The position numbers and the translations under genes are program-made. Shown in pieces: positions 1 to 9,076 of a stretch of DNA of 64,000 nucleotides. Every line of letters begins with the position of its first letter. Positions within the stretch are counted from its first letter, which is position 1. The DNA comes from Mesorhizobium sp. WSM4306 (GTDB lineage Bacteria > Pseudomonadota > Alphaproteobacteria > Rhizobiales > Rhizobiaceae). A model generated the notes under the pieces. That model did no database searches and had not been told where the DNA came from. It saw nothing but the letters and a program-made list of their open reading frames with translations. The stretch spans positions 1-64,000 of the forward strand of contig NZ_VFTC01000016.1 of the NCBI RefSeq assembly GCF_007003975.1, in the 5' to 3' direction.

Positions 1-61
1 CCTGTTCGAGCCAGCCGAATGCAGAAACTTCTTCAAGGCTGCCGGATATGAGGCCAATTAA
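1..61 (+). mobile_element. 3' end of a probable IS630-family transposase gene (partial)
   Basis: The first bases stay open in the frame beginning at base 2 and end in TAA at 59-61, giving a tail that ends FFKAAGYEAN. The 'EC+N+F+AAGY' ending resembles the C-termini of IS630-type DDE transposases as I remember them. Only about 19 residues are visible, so the family call is tentative. No inverted terminal repeat was recognised between it and the ggt stop codon at 74. Confidence 0.4.
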
Positions 62-73
62 TAGCGACACGCT

Positions 74-1813
74 TTAGTATCCCAGGGCCTCGCCGGATGC
101 GGCGCGGCTGTCGATGGCGCCGTTATAGCGGGCGCCGCCGCCTTTCTCGATATCCGCTAGGCTCTTGCCGCCGACAAGAATGCCCGCAGCCTGACCCCAG
201 GTCGAATCAGCGAGATCGAGGTGGTAGCCCATGCCGGCCAGCAGCTTTTCGGTGTCGGGCGACAGGCCAAACGGTTCGATATAGATCCTATCGGGCAGCC
301 ACTGATGATGGATACGCGGCGCGTCGATCGCCTCCTGGATGTTCATGCCGTGGTCGATGACGTTGACGATGGCTTCCAGCGTGATGGTGATGATGCGCGA
401 GCCGCCGGGGCTGCCGATGACCATGAACGGCTTGCCGTCCTTGGCCACGACGGTCGGGCTCATCGATGACAGCGGCGTCTTCCTCGGCTGGATCGCATTG
501 GCCTCGCCCTGGACCAGGCCGTAGAGGTTGGGCACGCCGGGCTTCTGGGTGAAATCGTCCATCTCATTGTTGAGCAGGATGCCGGTGCCGTCCGCAACGA
601 CGCCGGCGCCGAACGAGCCGTTCAGCGTGTAGGTGACCGCGACCGCATTGCCGTCATTGTCGATGATCGAATAATGGGTCGTCTCCTTCGACTCACCAAA
701 GCCCTTCGGCATCAGGTCCTGAGAGACCCCCGCCCGGAACGGGTCGATCTTGTCGCGGATGTCCTTGGCGTAACCTTTGTCGAGCAGCTTCGAGACCGGG
801 TTGTCGACGAAATCGGGATCGCCAAGCGCCGAGTTGCGATCAACATAGGCATGGCGCATCGCCTCGACCATGACATGCACAGTCTCGGCCGAGTCGGCGC
901 CGAGATAGGATAGCGGGTAACCTTCCAATACGTTGAGGATTTCGCAGATGATGACGCCACCGGAGCTCGGCGGCGGCGAGGAAATGATCTCGTAGCCGCG
1001 ATAGGTGCAGCTCACCGGCTTCAGTTCGCGCACCGCATACTGCTCGAAATCGGCCTTTGCGAGAATGCCGCCCTTGGTGCCGCTCGCCTTGACGATGGCA
1101 TCGGCGATGGCGCCTTTGTAGAAGGCGTCAGTGCCTTTTTCGGAAATGGCGGCGAGCGAGGCGGCGAGGTCGGGCTGGAGGAGACGCTCGCCGGCGCCAT
1201 AGGGCTTGCCGTCCGGCTTCAGGAAGATGGCGGCCGCGGCAGGGTCCTTCGCCAGCCTCGCGGCATTGCTTGCGAATGAAGCAGCGTCACCCTGGTCGAG
1301 AACGAAGCCATCCTTGGCATAGGCAATTGCCGGCGCCATCAAGTCCTGGCGTGGCAGCGTGCCGTATTTTTCACGCGCCATCTCGAAACCTGCCACGGAA
1401 CCCGGCACGCCCACCGCCAGATAGCCATCAAGGCTGGCGCCCTTCACCGGCTTGCCATCCGTGTCGAGATACATGGTCTTGGTTGCCGCCAGCGGCGCGC
1501 GCTCACGAAAGTCGAGGAAGGTCGATTTGCCGTCCTTGAAGCGTATGGTCATGAACCCGCCGCCGCCGATATTGCCGGCATTAGGGTAGAGGACCGCGAG
1601 CGCATAGCCGACGGCGACCGCCGCATCGACGGCGTTGCCGCCCTTCTTCAGCACCTCGACGCCGGCTTCCGACGCGAAATGCTGGGCGGTCACGACCATG
1701 CCGTGCTCGCCCTTCGCCGGCTGCGGCGAGGCAGCGAGGACGGCTGCGGATGGCGTCAGCGCTATTGCGAGCGAAAGGGTGACGCCAATCAGCGTCCGGC
1801 GGGTCAAGGGCAT
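74..1813 (-). CDS. ggt: gamma-glutamyltranspeptidase (periplasmic)
   Basis: This 579-residue protein transfers or hydrolyses gamma-glutamyl groups of glutathione and related peptides in the periplasm. Residues 1 to about 28 form a signal peptide with an RR pair followed by a hydrophobic stretch ending in AVLA. The autoprocessing site is the ETTHYS segment around residues 377-382; by comparison with the E. coli enzyme the first Thr (T378) becomes the nucleophile at the start of the small subunit. The GSPGGSRI glycine-rich active-site loop follows. Length fits an unprocessed family precursor. The ATG at 1811-1813 begins the signal peptide. The gene lies downstream of rhaI on the same strand but separated by about 100 bp, so it is probably its own unit. 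Confidence 0.93.
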   Translation of the reverse strand: MPLTRRTLIGVTLSLAIALTPSAAVLAASPQPAKGEHGMVVTAQHFASEAGVEVLKKGGNAVDAAVAVGYALAVLYPNAGNIGGGGFMTIRFKDGKSTFLDFRERAPLAATKTMYLDTDGKPVKGASLDGYLAVGVPGSVAGFEMAREKYGTLPRQDLMAPAIAYAKDGFVLDQGDAASFASNAARLAKDPAAAAIFLKPDGKPYGAGERLLQPDLAASLAAISEKGTDAFYKGAIADAIVKASGTKGGILAKADFEQYAVRELKPVSCTYRGYEIISSPPPSSGGVIICEILNVLEGYPLSYLGADSAETVHVMVEAMRHAYVDRNSALGDPDFVDNPVSKLLDKGYAKDIRDKIDPFRAGVSQDLMPKGFGESKETTHYSIIDNDGNAVAVTYTLNGSFGAGVVADGTGILLNNEMDDFTQKPGVPNLYGLVQGEANAIQPRKTPLSSMSPTVVAKDGKPFMVIGSPGGSRIITITLEAIVNVIDHGMNIQEAIDAPRIHHQWLPDRIYIEPFGLSPDTEKLLAGMGYHLDLADSTWGQAAGILVGGKSLADIEKGGGARYNGAIDSRAASGEALGY

Positions 1814-1912
1814 GGCGGTGCTCCAGGCATTGGGTCCGCCTAGGAAAGACCCTCAAAGCCGCCACGTCCACCGCCAATGGCGCTGGACCAGATCAATTAG
1901 GATGTCTGCCTA

Positions 1913-3205
1913 TCATACGATGCCGCCGCTCCCGCCAGCAACGACAGGCCGTTCCGCTGCAACCTTCGCCCTGTATCCTGCCGCACGATATGCGGCGACC
2001 GGATCAATGGCGCCACCCGTTTTGAGCCTCGCCATGGCCAGGATCGGCTCGACATCGGTGCGGTAGGCGCTCTTGAGCGTCTGTGTCGCCATCAGCGCAT
2101 CATTGCCGTCCTGAAAGCCTTCGAGTGCCTTGCGGTCGACCAGCAGCGCCTGTGCGTAGGCGCGCTGCACCTCGACCGCCGACAGCATCAGGCTTTCGAT
2201 CGGGTCGGTGACGTTGTGGCTCTGGTCGAGCATATGGGCGGGATCAAAGCCGTCGGCGCCGGAGAGCTCGGCATCCACCAGTTCGTTGAAGACGAGGAAC
2301 AGCCGGTAGGGGTCGATCGAACCGGCGTCGAGATCGTCGTCGCCATATTTGGAATCGTTGAAGTGGAAGCCGCCGAGTTTTTTGAACTGGATCAGCCGCG
2401 ACACGATCATCTCGATGTTGACGTTGGGCGCATGATGGCCGAGGTCGACCAGGCAGAAGGCCCTGTCGCCGAGCTCTCTGGCGATGAGGTAGTTGGTGCC
2501 CCAATCCTGCACGACGGTGGAATAGAAGGCCGGCTCGTACATTTTGTGTTCGGTGAACAGTTTCCAGTCGGCCGGCAGGCCGGCGTAGATCTCCTTCATG
2601 GCGTCGAGATAGCGCTCGAAGGCTTTGGCGAAATTCACCTGGCCCGGGAAATTCGAACCGTCGCCGATCCATACCGTCAGCGCCCTGGAACCGAGCGTCT
2701 TGCCGATCTCGATGCATTCGAGATTGTGCTCGACGGCCTGACGGCGGGTGCCGGCATCGGCATGCGACAGCGAGCCGAATTTGTAGGAGAGCTTCTGGTC
2801 CTTGGCGTCCGAGAAGGTGTTGGAGTTCATGGCGTCGAAGCCGAGGCCGAAGCGGGAGGCCGCCTGCTTCAGCCGGTTCGGATCGGCCTTGTCCCAAGGG
2901 ATGTGCAGCGAAACGGTCGGCGTCGCCTGCGTCAACTGACTGATGACAGCGCAATCCTCGATCTTGTCGAAGATGTCGCGCGGCTCGCCGGCGCCGGGAA
3001 AACGGGCAAAGCGGGTGCCGCCGGTGCCGACGCCCCAGGACGGAATGGCGACGGCGAATTTCTCGACCTTGTCGCGGATCGCATCGATGGCGATGCCGCG
3101 ACGGTCGAGGCGTTCGCCGAGCGAGGCGTAGTCGCGTTCGAGGTCGGATTTGCGGGCGGCGTTGTGGCTGGCGACGAGGTCGGCGGAGATGATGGTTTCG
3201 GACAA
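1913..3205 (-). CDS. rhaI: L-rhamnose isomerase (RhaI, Pseudomonas/rhizobial type)
   Basis: The 430-residue protein matches the short rhizobial/Pseudomonas L-rhamnose isomerase type, which converts L-rhamnose to L-rhamnulose in a metal-dependent TIM barrel. Visible barrel segments include WIGDGSNFPGQ, LFTEHKMYEPAFYSTVVQDWG and LVDLGHHAPNVNIE, carrying the Glu, Asp and His residues expected around the metals. The likely start is a TTG at 3203-3205, because GGGAGG lies eight bases upstream on the minus strand and no ATG fits. It follows rhaD on the same strand, with a RIME-like repeat between them, and belongs to the rhamnose locus. Confidence 0.93.
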   Translation of the reverse strand: MSETIISADLVASHNAARKSDLERDYASLGERLDRRGIAIDAIRDKVEKFAVAIPSWGVGTGGTRFARFPGAGEPRDIFDKIEDCAVISQLTQATPTVSLHIPWDKADPNRLKQAASRFGLGFDAMNSNTFSDAKDQKLSYKFGSLSHADAGTRRQAVEHNLECIEIGKTLGSRALTVWIGDGSNFPGQVNFAKAFERYLDAMKEIYAGLPADWKLFTEHKMYEPAFYSTVVQDWGTNYLIARELGDRAFCLVDLGHHAPNVNIEMIVSRLIQFKKLGGFHFNDSKYGDDDLDAGSIDPYRLFLVFNELVDAELSGADGFDPAHMLDQSHNVTDPIESLMLSAVEVQRAYAQALLVDRKALEGFQDGNDALMATQTLKSAYRTDVEPILAMARLKTGGAIDPVAAYRAAGYRAKVAAERPVVAGGSGGIV

Positions 3206-3234
3206 GTGCTATTCCTCCCAAATGCGTTCGGTCA

Positions 3235-3301
3235 GCGCTGCCCCTCATCCGGCCCTTCGGGCCACCTTCTCCCCGTATAGTGACGGGGAGAAGGGAAGCG
3301 C
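3235..3301. repeat. RIME-like intergenic palindromic repeat
   Basis: The segment reads GCCCCTCATCCGGCCC, then a hairpin CTTCTCCCCGTATAGTG/ACGGGGAGAAG. The same module recurs at 18506-18566, 18633-18693, 48679-48731 and 48788-48846, always between genes. It resembles the rhizobial intergenic mosaic elements (RIME) known from this order. Here it separates rhaD from rhaI and could act as an mRNA hairpin in the transcript. Confidence 0.75.
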
Positions 3302-3313
3302 TTCGACGTTAGC

Positions 3314-5416
3314 TCAGCGCGTAAAGCTCTGTGCGTTGCCGGCGTCGACATTGACGATGTTGCCGGTCGATTTGGCCGACATGTCGGAGGCGAAGAAATA
3401 GATCGCCTCGGCGATGTCTTCCGGGAAGACCGAGCGCTTCAGCATCGACCGCGAGCGGTAGTGCTCCTCCAGATCGTCGGTCGACATCTTGTAGGCGGCG
3501 GCGCGCTGTTCCTTCCACTCGCCGGTCCAGATTTTCGAGCCACGCAGCACGGCATCCGGATTGACGACATTGACCCGGATCTGCGCTTCCGCGCCCTCCA
3601 GCGCCAGGCAGCGGGCGAGATGGATCTCGGCGGCCTTGGCGGTGCAATAGGCGGCGGCGTTGGGCGAGGCGGCCAGGCCGTTCTTGGAGGCGACGAAGAC
3701 GATATTGCCGCCGATCTTCTGGGCGCGGAACAGCCGGAAGGCTTCGCGCGAGACCAGGAAATAGCCGGTCGACAAGATGTCCATATTCTTGTTCCACAGC
3801 GCCAGCGTCGTCTCCTCAATCGGCGCCGAGGAGGCGAGGCCCGCATTGGAGACCAAAATGTCGATGCCGCCGAACTCGACCGCCGTTTCGGCAAAGCCGG
3901 AAACGACCTGATCCTCAGAGGTGACGTTGATCAGCACCGGCCGCACGAAATCCTTGCCATAGGCTTTGGCCAATTCCTCATTGGCGCTGACGAGCGCCGT
4001 CTCGTCGATATCGGCCAGCACCACGCAGGCACCCTCGCGCAGCAGCCGGTTGGCGGTGGCGCGGCCAATGCCGCCGGCGCCGCCGGTGACCAAAGCGATC
4101 TGGCCGGCTAACGACTTCGGCTTCGGCATGCGCTGCAGCTTCAGATCCTCGAGCAGCCAGTATTCGATGTCGAAGGCTTCCTGCGCAGGAAGGCCAACAT
4201 AGGACGAGACGGTCGAAGCGCCGCGCATGACATTGATGGCGTTAACGTAGAATTCACCCGAGATGCGGGCCGTCGCCTTGTCGCCGGCGAAGGTGAACAT
4301 GCCGACGCCGGGCATCAGGTAGACCACGGCATTGGGATCGCGGATGGCCGGCGAGTCCGGGTGCTTGCAGCTGTCGTAATAGGCCTGGTAGCCCACACGA
4401 TAAGCGGCAATGTCATCGGCAAGGCGCGCGATGACCGCATCGACATCAGGCTTGGCCGGATCGAACTCGATCACCAGCGGCCGGATTTTTGTTCGCAGGA
4501 AGTGATCCGGGCATGAGGTGCCGAGTGCGGCCAGCGGACGTAAATCCCTGGAGTTGACGAATTCGAGCACGGCAGGCTGGTCGTCGAAATGAGCGAGCTT
4601 GTGGCTCTTTTCCGAGATCAGGCCGCGGATCCTCGGCATCAGTTTCGCCGCAATGGCGCGGCGCTCAGCGGCGTCGAGCGACTTCACCGCCTCGCCGCCG
4701 AAGATGGCGAGGCCCTCGGAGCGGCGCTCGAACCACTCGATTGCCTGGTTGATGACCGAGATCGTCGTTTCGTAGCATTCCTTGGGCGTGTCGCCCCAGG
4801 TGAACAGGCCGTGGCTCTCGAGAATGACGCCCTTGGCATCGGGGTGCTCGACGCAGAATTTTTCCAGCCACAGGCCGAGCTCGAAGCCCGGCCGCTTCCA
4901 CGGCAGCCAGCCGATGGCGTCGCCAAAGATCTCCTTGGTCAGCGCCTTGGAGTCCTTGGCGGCAGCGATGGCGATGATGGCGTCGGGATGCATGTGATCG
5001 ACGAATGGCTTCGGCACATAGGCATGCAGCGGCGTGTCGATCGAGGCCGCGCGCGGATTGAGGTTGAAGGTGCAGTGGGGGAGGTAGCCCACCATCTCGT
5101 CCTCATGCGCGACACCACGATAAAGGCTTTTGAGCGCGCGGAGCTTGTCCATGTAGAGGGTGGCGAAGCCGTCAAGCTTGATCGAGGCGCTGTCGCCGCC
5201 CGAGCCCTTGACCCAGAGCACTTCGACATCATCGCCGGTGAGCGGGTCTTTCTGCCAGATTTTCGAGGAGGTGTTGCCGCCGCCATAGTTGGTGACGCGC
5301 TTGTCGAAGCCGAGCGTGTTCGAGCGATAGACCAGAAGCTCAGGTTCGCTCAGCCCCTTGGCCTTCGCATCGTCCCAAAGGTTGGCAAGGCGCGAGCCGG
5401 AGCGCTTGTCGAGCAT
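3314..5416 (-). CDS. rhaD: bifunctional rhamnulose-1-phosphate aldolase / lactaldehyde dehydrogenase (SDR)
   Basis: The 700-residue two-domain enzyme handles the last steps of rhamnose breakdown. The N-terminal part, roughly residues 20-400, is a class II aldolase domain (adducin-like) that would cleave rhamnulose-1-phosphate. The C-terminal part is a short-chain dehydrogenase with the nucleotide loop TGGAGGIGRAT and the catalytic pair YCTAK, expected to oxidise L-lactaldehyde. This fusion is typical of rhizobial RhaD. The ATG at 5414-5416 has GGGAGGATAATT directly upstream. It is divergent from rhaR and shares an operator region with it; rhaI follows downstream. Confidence 0.93.
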   Translation of the reverse strand: MLDKRSGSRLANLWDDAKAKGLSEPELLVYRSNTLGFDKRVTNYGGGNTSSKIWQKDPLTGDDVEVLWVKGSGGDSASIKLDGFATLYMDKLRALKSLYRGVAHEDEMVGYLPHCTFNLNPRAASIDTPLHAYVPKPFVDHMHPDAIIAIAAAKDSKALTKEIFGDAIGWLPWKRPGFELGLWLEKFCVEHPDAKGVILESHGLFTWGDTPKECYETTISVINQAIEWFERRSEGLAIFGGEAVKSLDAAERRAIAAKLMPRIRGLISEKSHKLAHFDDQPAVLEFVNSRDLRPLAALGTSCPDHFLRTKIRPLVIEFDPAKPDVDAVIARLADDIAAYRVGYQAYYDSCKHPDSPAIRDPNAVVYLMPGVGMFTFAGDKATARISGEFYVNAINVMRGASTVSSYVGLPAQEAFDIEYWLLEDLKLQRMPKPKSLAGQIALVTGGAGGIGRATANRLLREGACVVLADIDETALVSANEELAKAYGKDFVRPVLINVTSEDQVVSGFAETAVEFGGIDILVSNAGLASSAPIEETTLALWNKNMDILSTGYFLVSREAFRLFRAQKIGGNIVFVASKNGLAASPNAAAYCTAKAAEIHLARCLALEGAEAQIRVNVVNPDAVLRGSKIWTGEWKEQRAAAYKMSTDDLEEHYRSRSMLKRSVFPEDIAEAIYFFASDMSAKSTGNIVNVDAGNAQSFTR

Positions 5417-5488
5417 AATTATCCTCCCTGGGGCGCAAAATGGCGCGGTCCATTCTGCGGGAAATGTCTACGCAAGCACGCTGCTTGT

Positions 5489-5558
5489 CAATCACAAACG
5501 ATCAATATCGATCATATTGCACTGCACAATGAAATTATATGATCGGAAATGATTGACA
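5489..5558. promoter_or_regulatory. divergent rhaD/rhaR operator: 10-bp-phased CRATCA repeats and -35 box
   Basis: Three direct copies of CRATCA start at 5489 (CAATCA), 5499 (CGATCA) and 5509 (CGATCA), exactly 10 bp apart. Two inverted copies, TGATCG at 5540 and TGATTG at 5550, are also 10 bp apart. A TTGACA hexamer at 5553-5558 overlaps the last copy and could be the -35 of the rightward promoter. One helical turn per repeat is a layout expected for an oligomeric DeoR-type repressor such as RhaR. The binding protein is inferred from position only. Confidence 0.6.
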
Positions 5559-5600
5559 CTGGTTGTTTTCTAGTGCCTCATGAGCGTGCAGGGAGGAACC

Positions 5601-6404
5601 ATGCACGAGAAAGAGCGCCACAGGATCATTCTGTCCGCCGTCCAGGAAAAGCCTGTGGTGACGGTGCAGGAGATGGTCGACCTGACGGACTCGTCCGAGG
5701 CGACGATCCGGCGCGATATCGCGGCGCTCCACGTGCAAAAGCGCTTGCGCCGGGTGCGCGGCGGCGCCGAGGCGATCTCGCCGCCGCAGTTCATCGGTCT
5801 GGCGGGTCGGCCCTTTTCCGTCAACGAAACGCTCAATGCCTCGCAGAAGCGGGCGATTGCGCGCGAAGCGGTGGAGCTCTGCACGGACGGCGAGCCGATC
5901 ATCATCAATGGTGGCACCACCACCTTCCAGATGGTGCATTTCCTGACCGGCCGGCGCATGCCGATCTTCACCAATTCGTTTCCGATCGCCGAGCACCTGC
6001 TCAAGCACTCCAAGAACACGGTGATGCTGTCGGGCGGCACCATTTACCGCGAGCAGAACATCATCCTGTCGCCCTTCGACAATGACGTGACGCGCAATTT
6101 CTATGCGCGCCGCATGTTCATGGGTGCGCAGGGGCTCGGCCCGCTCGGCCTGATGGAAGGCGACCCGCTTTTGATCCAGGCGGAGCAGAAACTGATCGAC
6201 CAGGCCGACGAGCTGGTGGTGCTGGTCGACTCCTCGAAATTCCGCCAGCGCTCCAGCCTGATCCTGTGCGGGCTGAAGCGCATCGCCACGGTCATCACCG
6301 ATGACGGCATCGAGGATCGCGAAGCCACCATGCTGGAAACCGCAGGTGTGACGCTGATCGTCGCCCGCAAGTCGGCAAAGGAAGAATCTTCGCTGCAGGC
6401 CTGA
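5601..6404 (+). CDS. rhaR: DeoR-family transcriptional regulator of rhamnose catabolism
   Basis: This 267-residue protein has an N-terminal winged helix-turn-helix (KPVVTVQEMVDLTDSSEATIRRDI) followed by a DeoR sugar-binding domain related to the phosphosugar isomerase fold (NGGTTTFQM, FTNSFPIAEHL, LSGGTIYREQN). In Rhizobium leguminosarum the equivalent protein negatively regulates the rha operons. I chose the ATG at 5601 because GGGAGGAACC precedes it directly; an in-frame ATG at 5580 has no comparable ribosome site. It begins the rightward operon rhaR-rhaSTPQUK, about 50 bp ahead of rhaS. Confidence 0.92.
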   Translation: MHEKERHRIILSAVQEKPVVTVQEMVDLTDSSEATIRRDIAALHVQKRLRRVRGGAEAISPPQFIGLAGRPFSVNETLNASQKRAIAREAVELCTDGEPIIINGGTTTFQMVHFLTGRRMPIFTNSFPIAEHLLKHSKNTVMLSGGTIYREQNIILSPFDNDVTRNFYARRMFMGAQGLGPLGLMEGDPLLIQAEQKLIDQADELVVLVDSSKFRQRSSLILCGLKRIATVITDDGIEDREATMLETAGVTLIVARKSAKEESSLQA

Positions 6405-6454
6405 GACCAGCCGCAGCGGTGATGGAATGCAACAACTCTAGGGAGGAACGTCAG

Positions 6455-7450
6455 ATGAGCTTTTTGAAGAAATTGATGGTGACGGCGGCATTCTCGGCCG
6501 CCATGTTCGTGAATGCCGCCTATGCCGAGAACGTCAAGATCGCGCTGGTGGTGAAGTCGCTTGGCAACGGCTTCTTCGACGCCGCCAACAAGGGCGCCGA
6601 AGAGGCGGCCAAGGAACTCGGCGATGTCGACATTATCTACACAGGCCCGACCAAGGCGACGGCTGAAGCGCAGATTGAAGTGGTCAATTCGTTGATCGCG
6701 CAGAAGGTCAACGCCATCGCCATTTCGGCCAATGATGCCGACGCACTGGTGCCGGTGCTGAAGAAGGCCATGGAGCGCGGCATCACCGTCATCTCATGGG
6801 ATTCGGGCGTCGCCAAGGAAGGCCGCCAGCTGCATCTCAACCCGTCCGACACCGGCCTGATCGGCGAGACCATCATCAAGCTTGCCGCCGATTATCTGCC
6901 GGAAGGCGGCGAGGTCGCCATCCTGTCGGCTTCGTCGACCGCGACCAACCAGAACGCCTGGATCGAAGCGGCCAAGAAGGTGTTGCCGGAGAAATTCCCC
7001 AAGATCAAACTCGTCGCCACCGTCTATGGCGATGACGATTCGGCCAAGAGCACCGACGAAGCCAAGGGCCTGTTGAAGTCCTATCCGAACCTCAAGGCGA
7101 TCATCGCGCCGACCACCGTCGGCGTCGTCGCCGCCGCCCAGGTCGTCACCGACGCGAACCTGATCGGCAAGGTCAACGTCACCGGTCTGGCGCTGCCATC
7201 CGAGTTCAAGAAGTTCATCGACAACGGTTCCAGCCAGGCGGTCGCGCTATGGAACCCGATCGACCTCGGCTACTCCGCCGTCTACCTCGCCCATGACCTG
7301 GCGGTGAAGAAGGAAGAGGCCAAGCCCGGCGCGACACTGTCGATCGGCCGCGTCGGCAAGGTCACACTCGACGATTCGAATTCGGCTGCGATGGCTCCGC
7401 CCTTCCAGTTCGACAAGACCAACATCGAAAAGTTCTCCAAGATCTATTGA
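6455..7450 (+). CDS. rhaS: rhamnose ABC transporter, periplasmic substrate-binding protein
   Basis: The 331-residue protein is a type I periplasmic binding protein (LacI/RbsB-like fold) that would capture rhamnose for the CUT2 transporter encoded next door. Residues 1-24 are a signal peptide (MSFLKKLMVT...AAYA). The mature protein starts ENVKIALVVKSLGNGFF, typical for the family. The ATG at 6455 has GGGAGGAACG seven bases upstream; an in-frame GTG at 6419 would break the signal peptide. A terminator-like hairpin follows at 7473-7499, which probably gives more binding protein than permease. Confidence 0.93.
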   Translation: MSFLKKLMVTAAFSAAMFVNAAYAENVKIALVVKSLGNGFFDAANKGAEEAAKELGDVDIIYTGPTKATAEAQIEVVNSLIAQKVNAIAISANDADALVPVLKKAMERGITVISWDSGVAKEGRQLHLNPSDTGLIGETIIKLAADYLPEGGEVAILSASSTATNQNAWIEAAKKVLPEKFPKIKLVATVYGDDDSAKSTDEAKGLLKSYPNLKAIIAPTTVGVVAAAQVVTDANLIGKVNVTGLALPSEFKKFIDNGSSQAVALWNPIDLGYSAVYLAHDLAVKKEEAKPGATLSIGRVGKVTLDDSNSAAMAPPFQFDKTNIEKFSKIY

Positions 7451-7472
7451 TCTCGGACGTCTTCGACCTGGC

Positions 7473-7502
7473 GCGGCGGGACCAAAATCCCGCCGCGACT
7501 TT
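7473..7502 (+). terminator. partial intrinsic terminator/hairpin between rhaS and rhaT
   Basis: GCGGCGGGA pairs with TCCCGCCGC across a CCAAAA loop, then GACTTT follows. The T-run is short, so read-through into rhaT is likely. Hairpins in this place after binding-protein genes usually stabilise the upstream mRNA or lower downstream expression. Confidence 0.6.
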
Positions 7503-7534
7503 AAACGGACCTTGTTTCAGGGCTTGATACGGAT

Positions 7535-9076
7535 ATGGACACGACAGCCCAGCACGGCACGGTGAAGGAGGAGCCTCCGGCTCCTACCCCGCGGCTGACG
7601 CTGTCCGGCATCTCCAAAAGCTTTCCGGGCGTGCGGGCGCTGCACAATGTCAGCCTGTCCCTTTACCCCGGCCAGGTGACGGCGCTGATCGGCGAGAACG
7701 GCGCCGGCAAGTCGACACTGGTCAAGATCATGACCGGCATCTACCAACCCGACACCGGTACGATCAGCATTGACGGCCAGCCGGTGACCTTGCCCAGCGC
7801 ACATGCCGCCTTCGGCCACGGCGTCACCGCCATCCATCAGGAAACTGTGCTGTTCGACGATCTGAGCGTCGCTGAAAACATCTTTCTCGGCCATGCGCCG
7901 CGCACACGGTTCGGCACCATCGACTGGCGCACGATGCGCAAGAATGCACGCGAAGTGCTCGACACCATGCATGCCGGCCATATCGACGCCGATGCGCGGC
8001 TGAAGGACCTCGGCATCGCCAACAAGCATCTCGTTGCCGTGGCGCGCGCCATGTCGATCGACGCGCAGATCGTCATCATGGACGAGCCGACCGCAGCCCT
8101 TTCGATGAAGGAGATCGAGGAGCTTTTCCTGCTCATCGAATTCCTCAAGGAGGAAGGCAAGGCGATCCTGTTCATCAGCCACAAGTTCGACGAGATCTAT
8201 CGGATCGCCGACCGCTACACGGTGTTCCGCGATGGCGAGATGGTCGGCGAAGGGCTGATCAAGGATGCCGGCCAGAGCCAGATCGTCCGCATGATGGTCG
8301 GCCGCTCCGTCGATCACATCTTTCCGCAGCGAAAGGCCGAGATCGGCGCGCCGGTGCTGTCGGTCTCCGGCCTGTCGCACCCGACCGAATTCAACGATAT
8401 CGGCTTCGAACTGCGCAAGGGCGAGATCCTCGGCTTCTATGGCCTTGTCGGCGCCGGGCGCAGCGAGGTGATGCAGGCGATTTCAGGCATCACCCGCGTA
8501 TCGGGCGGGACGATCACACTGGAAGGCAAGGCGATCGCGCCAAGATCGGCGGCGGATTCGATCGAGGCCGGCATCGTCTACGTGCCGGAGGAACGCGGCA
8601 AGCAGGGCGTGGTGATCGGCCTGCCGATCTTCCAGAATGTCTCGCTGCCTTCGCTCAAGCGCACGTCGAAATCCGGCCTGCTGCGGCTGGCGGAGGAGTT
8701 TTCGCTCGCCCGCTCCTACACCGAGCGTCTGGACCTCAGGGCGTCCTCGCTCAGCCAGGATGTCGGCACGCTGTCGGGCGGCAACCAGCAGAAGATCGTC
8801 ATCGCCAAATGGCTGGCGACCGCGCCCAAGGTGATCATCCTGGACGAGCCGACCAAGGGCATCGACATCGGCTCCAAGGCCGCTGTGCACGGCTTCATGG
8901 CCGAGCTGGTGGCGCAGGGCCTGTCGGTGATCATGGTGTCGTCGGAACTGCCGGAGATTCTGGGCATGTCCGATCGCGTGGTCGTCATGCGCGAAGGTCT
9001 GGTCGCGGCGGTCTACGACAACAAGGGCCTCGATGCCGAGACGCTGGTCCGGACGGCAGCGGGGATAGCGGCATGA
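7535..9076 (+). CDS. rhaT: rhamnose ABC transporter, ATP-binding protein (two fused ABC domains)
   Basis: The 513-residue protein is the CUT2-type double ATPase that powers sugar import. Domain 1 has Walker [10 protein letters not shown] at about 53-61 and Walker B IVIMDEPTAAL. Domain 2 has the degenerate loop GLVGAGRSE in place of Walker A, but keeps LSGGNQQK and VIILDEPTKGID. That asymmetry is normal for RbsA-type proteins. The stop codon overlaps the start of the next permease (ATGA), which indicates translational coupling. The start lies 84 bp after rhaS; no strong ribosome site is visible, so the exact start is less certain. Confidence 0.93.
   Translation: MDTTAQHGTVKEEPPAPTPRLTLSGISKSFPGVRALHNVSLSLYPGQVTALIGENGAGKSTLVKIMTGIYQPDTGTISIDGQPVTLPSAHAAFGHGVTAIHQETVLFDDLSVAENIFLGHAPRTRFGTIDWRTMRKNAREVLDTMHAGHIDADARLKDLGIANKHLVAVARAMSIDAQIVIMDEPTAALSMKEIEELFLLIEFLKEEGKAILFISHKFDEIYRIADRYTVFRDGEMVGEGLIKDAGQSQIVRMMVGRSVDHIFPQRKAEIGAPVLSVSGLSHPTEFNDIGFELRKGEILGFYGLVGAGRSEVMQAISGITRVSGGTITLEGKAIAPRSAADSIEAGIVYVPEERGKQGVVIGLPIFQNVSLPSLKRTSKSGLLRLAEEFSLARSYTERLDLRASSLSQDVGTLSGGNQQKIVIAKWLATAPKVIILDEPTKGIDIGSKAAVHGFMAELVAQGLSVIMVSSELPEILGMSDRVVVMREGLVAAVYDNKGLDAETLVRTAAGIAA

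Noticed and set aside
2216-3280. 354-codon open frame on the plus strand over rhaI
   Set aside because: It mirrors the rhamnose isomerase gene and has no ribosome site or recognisable motif.
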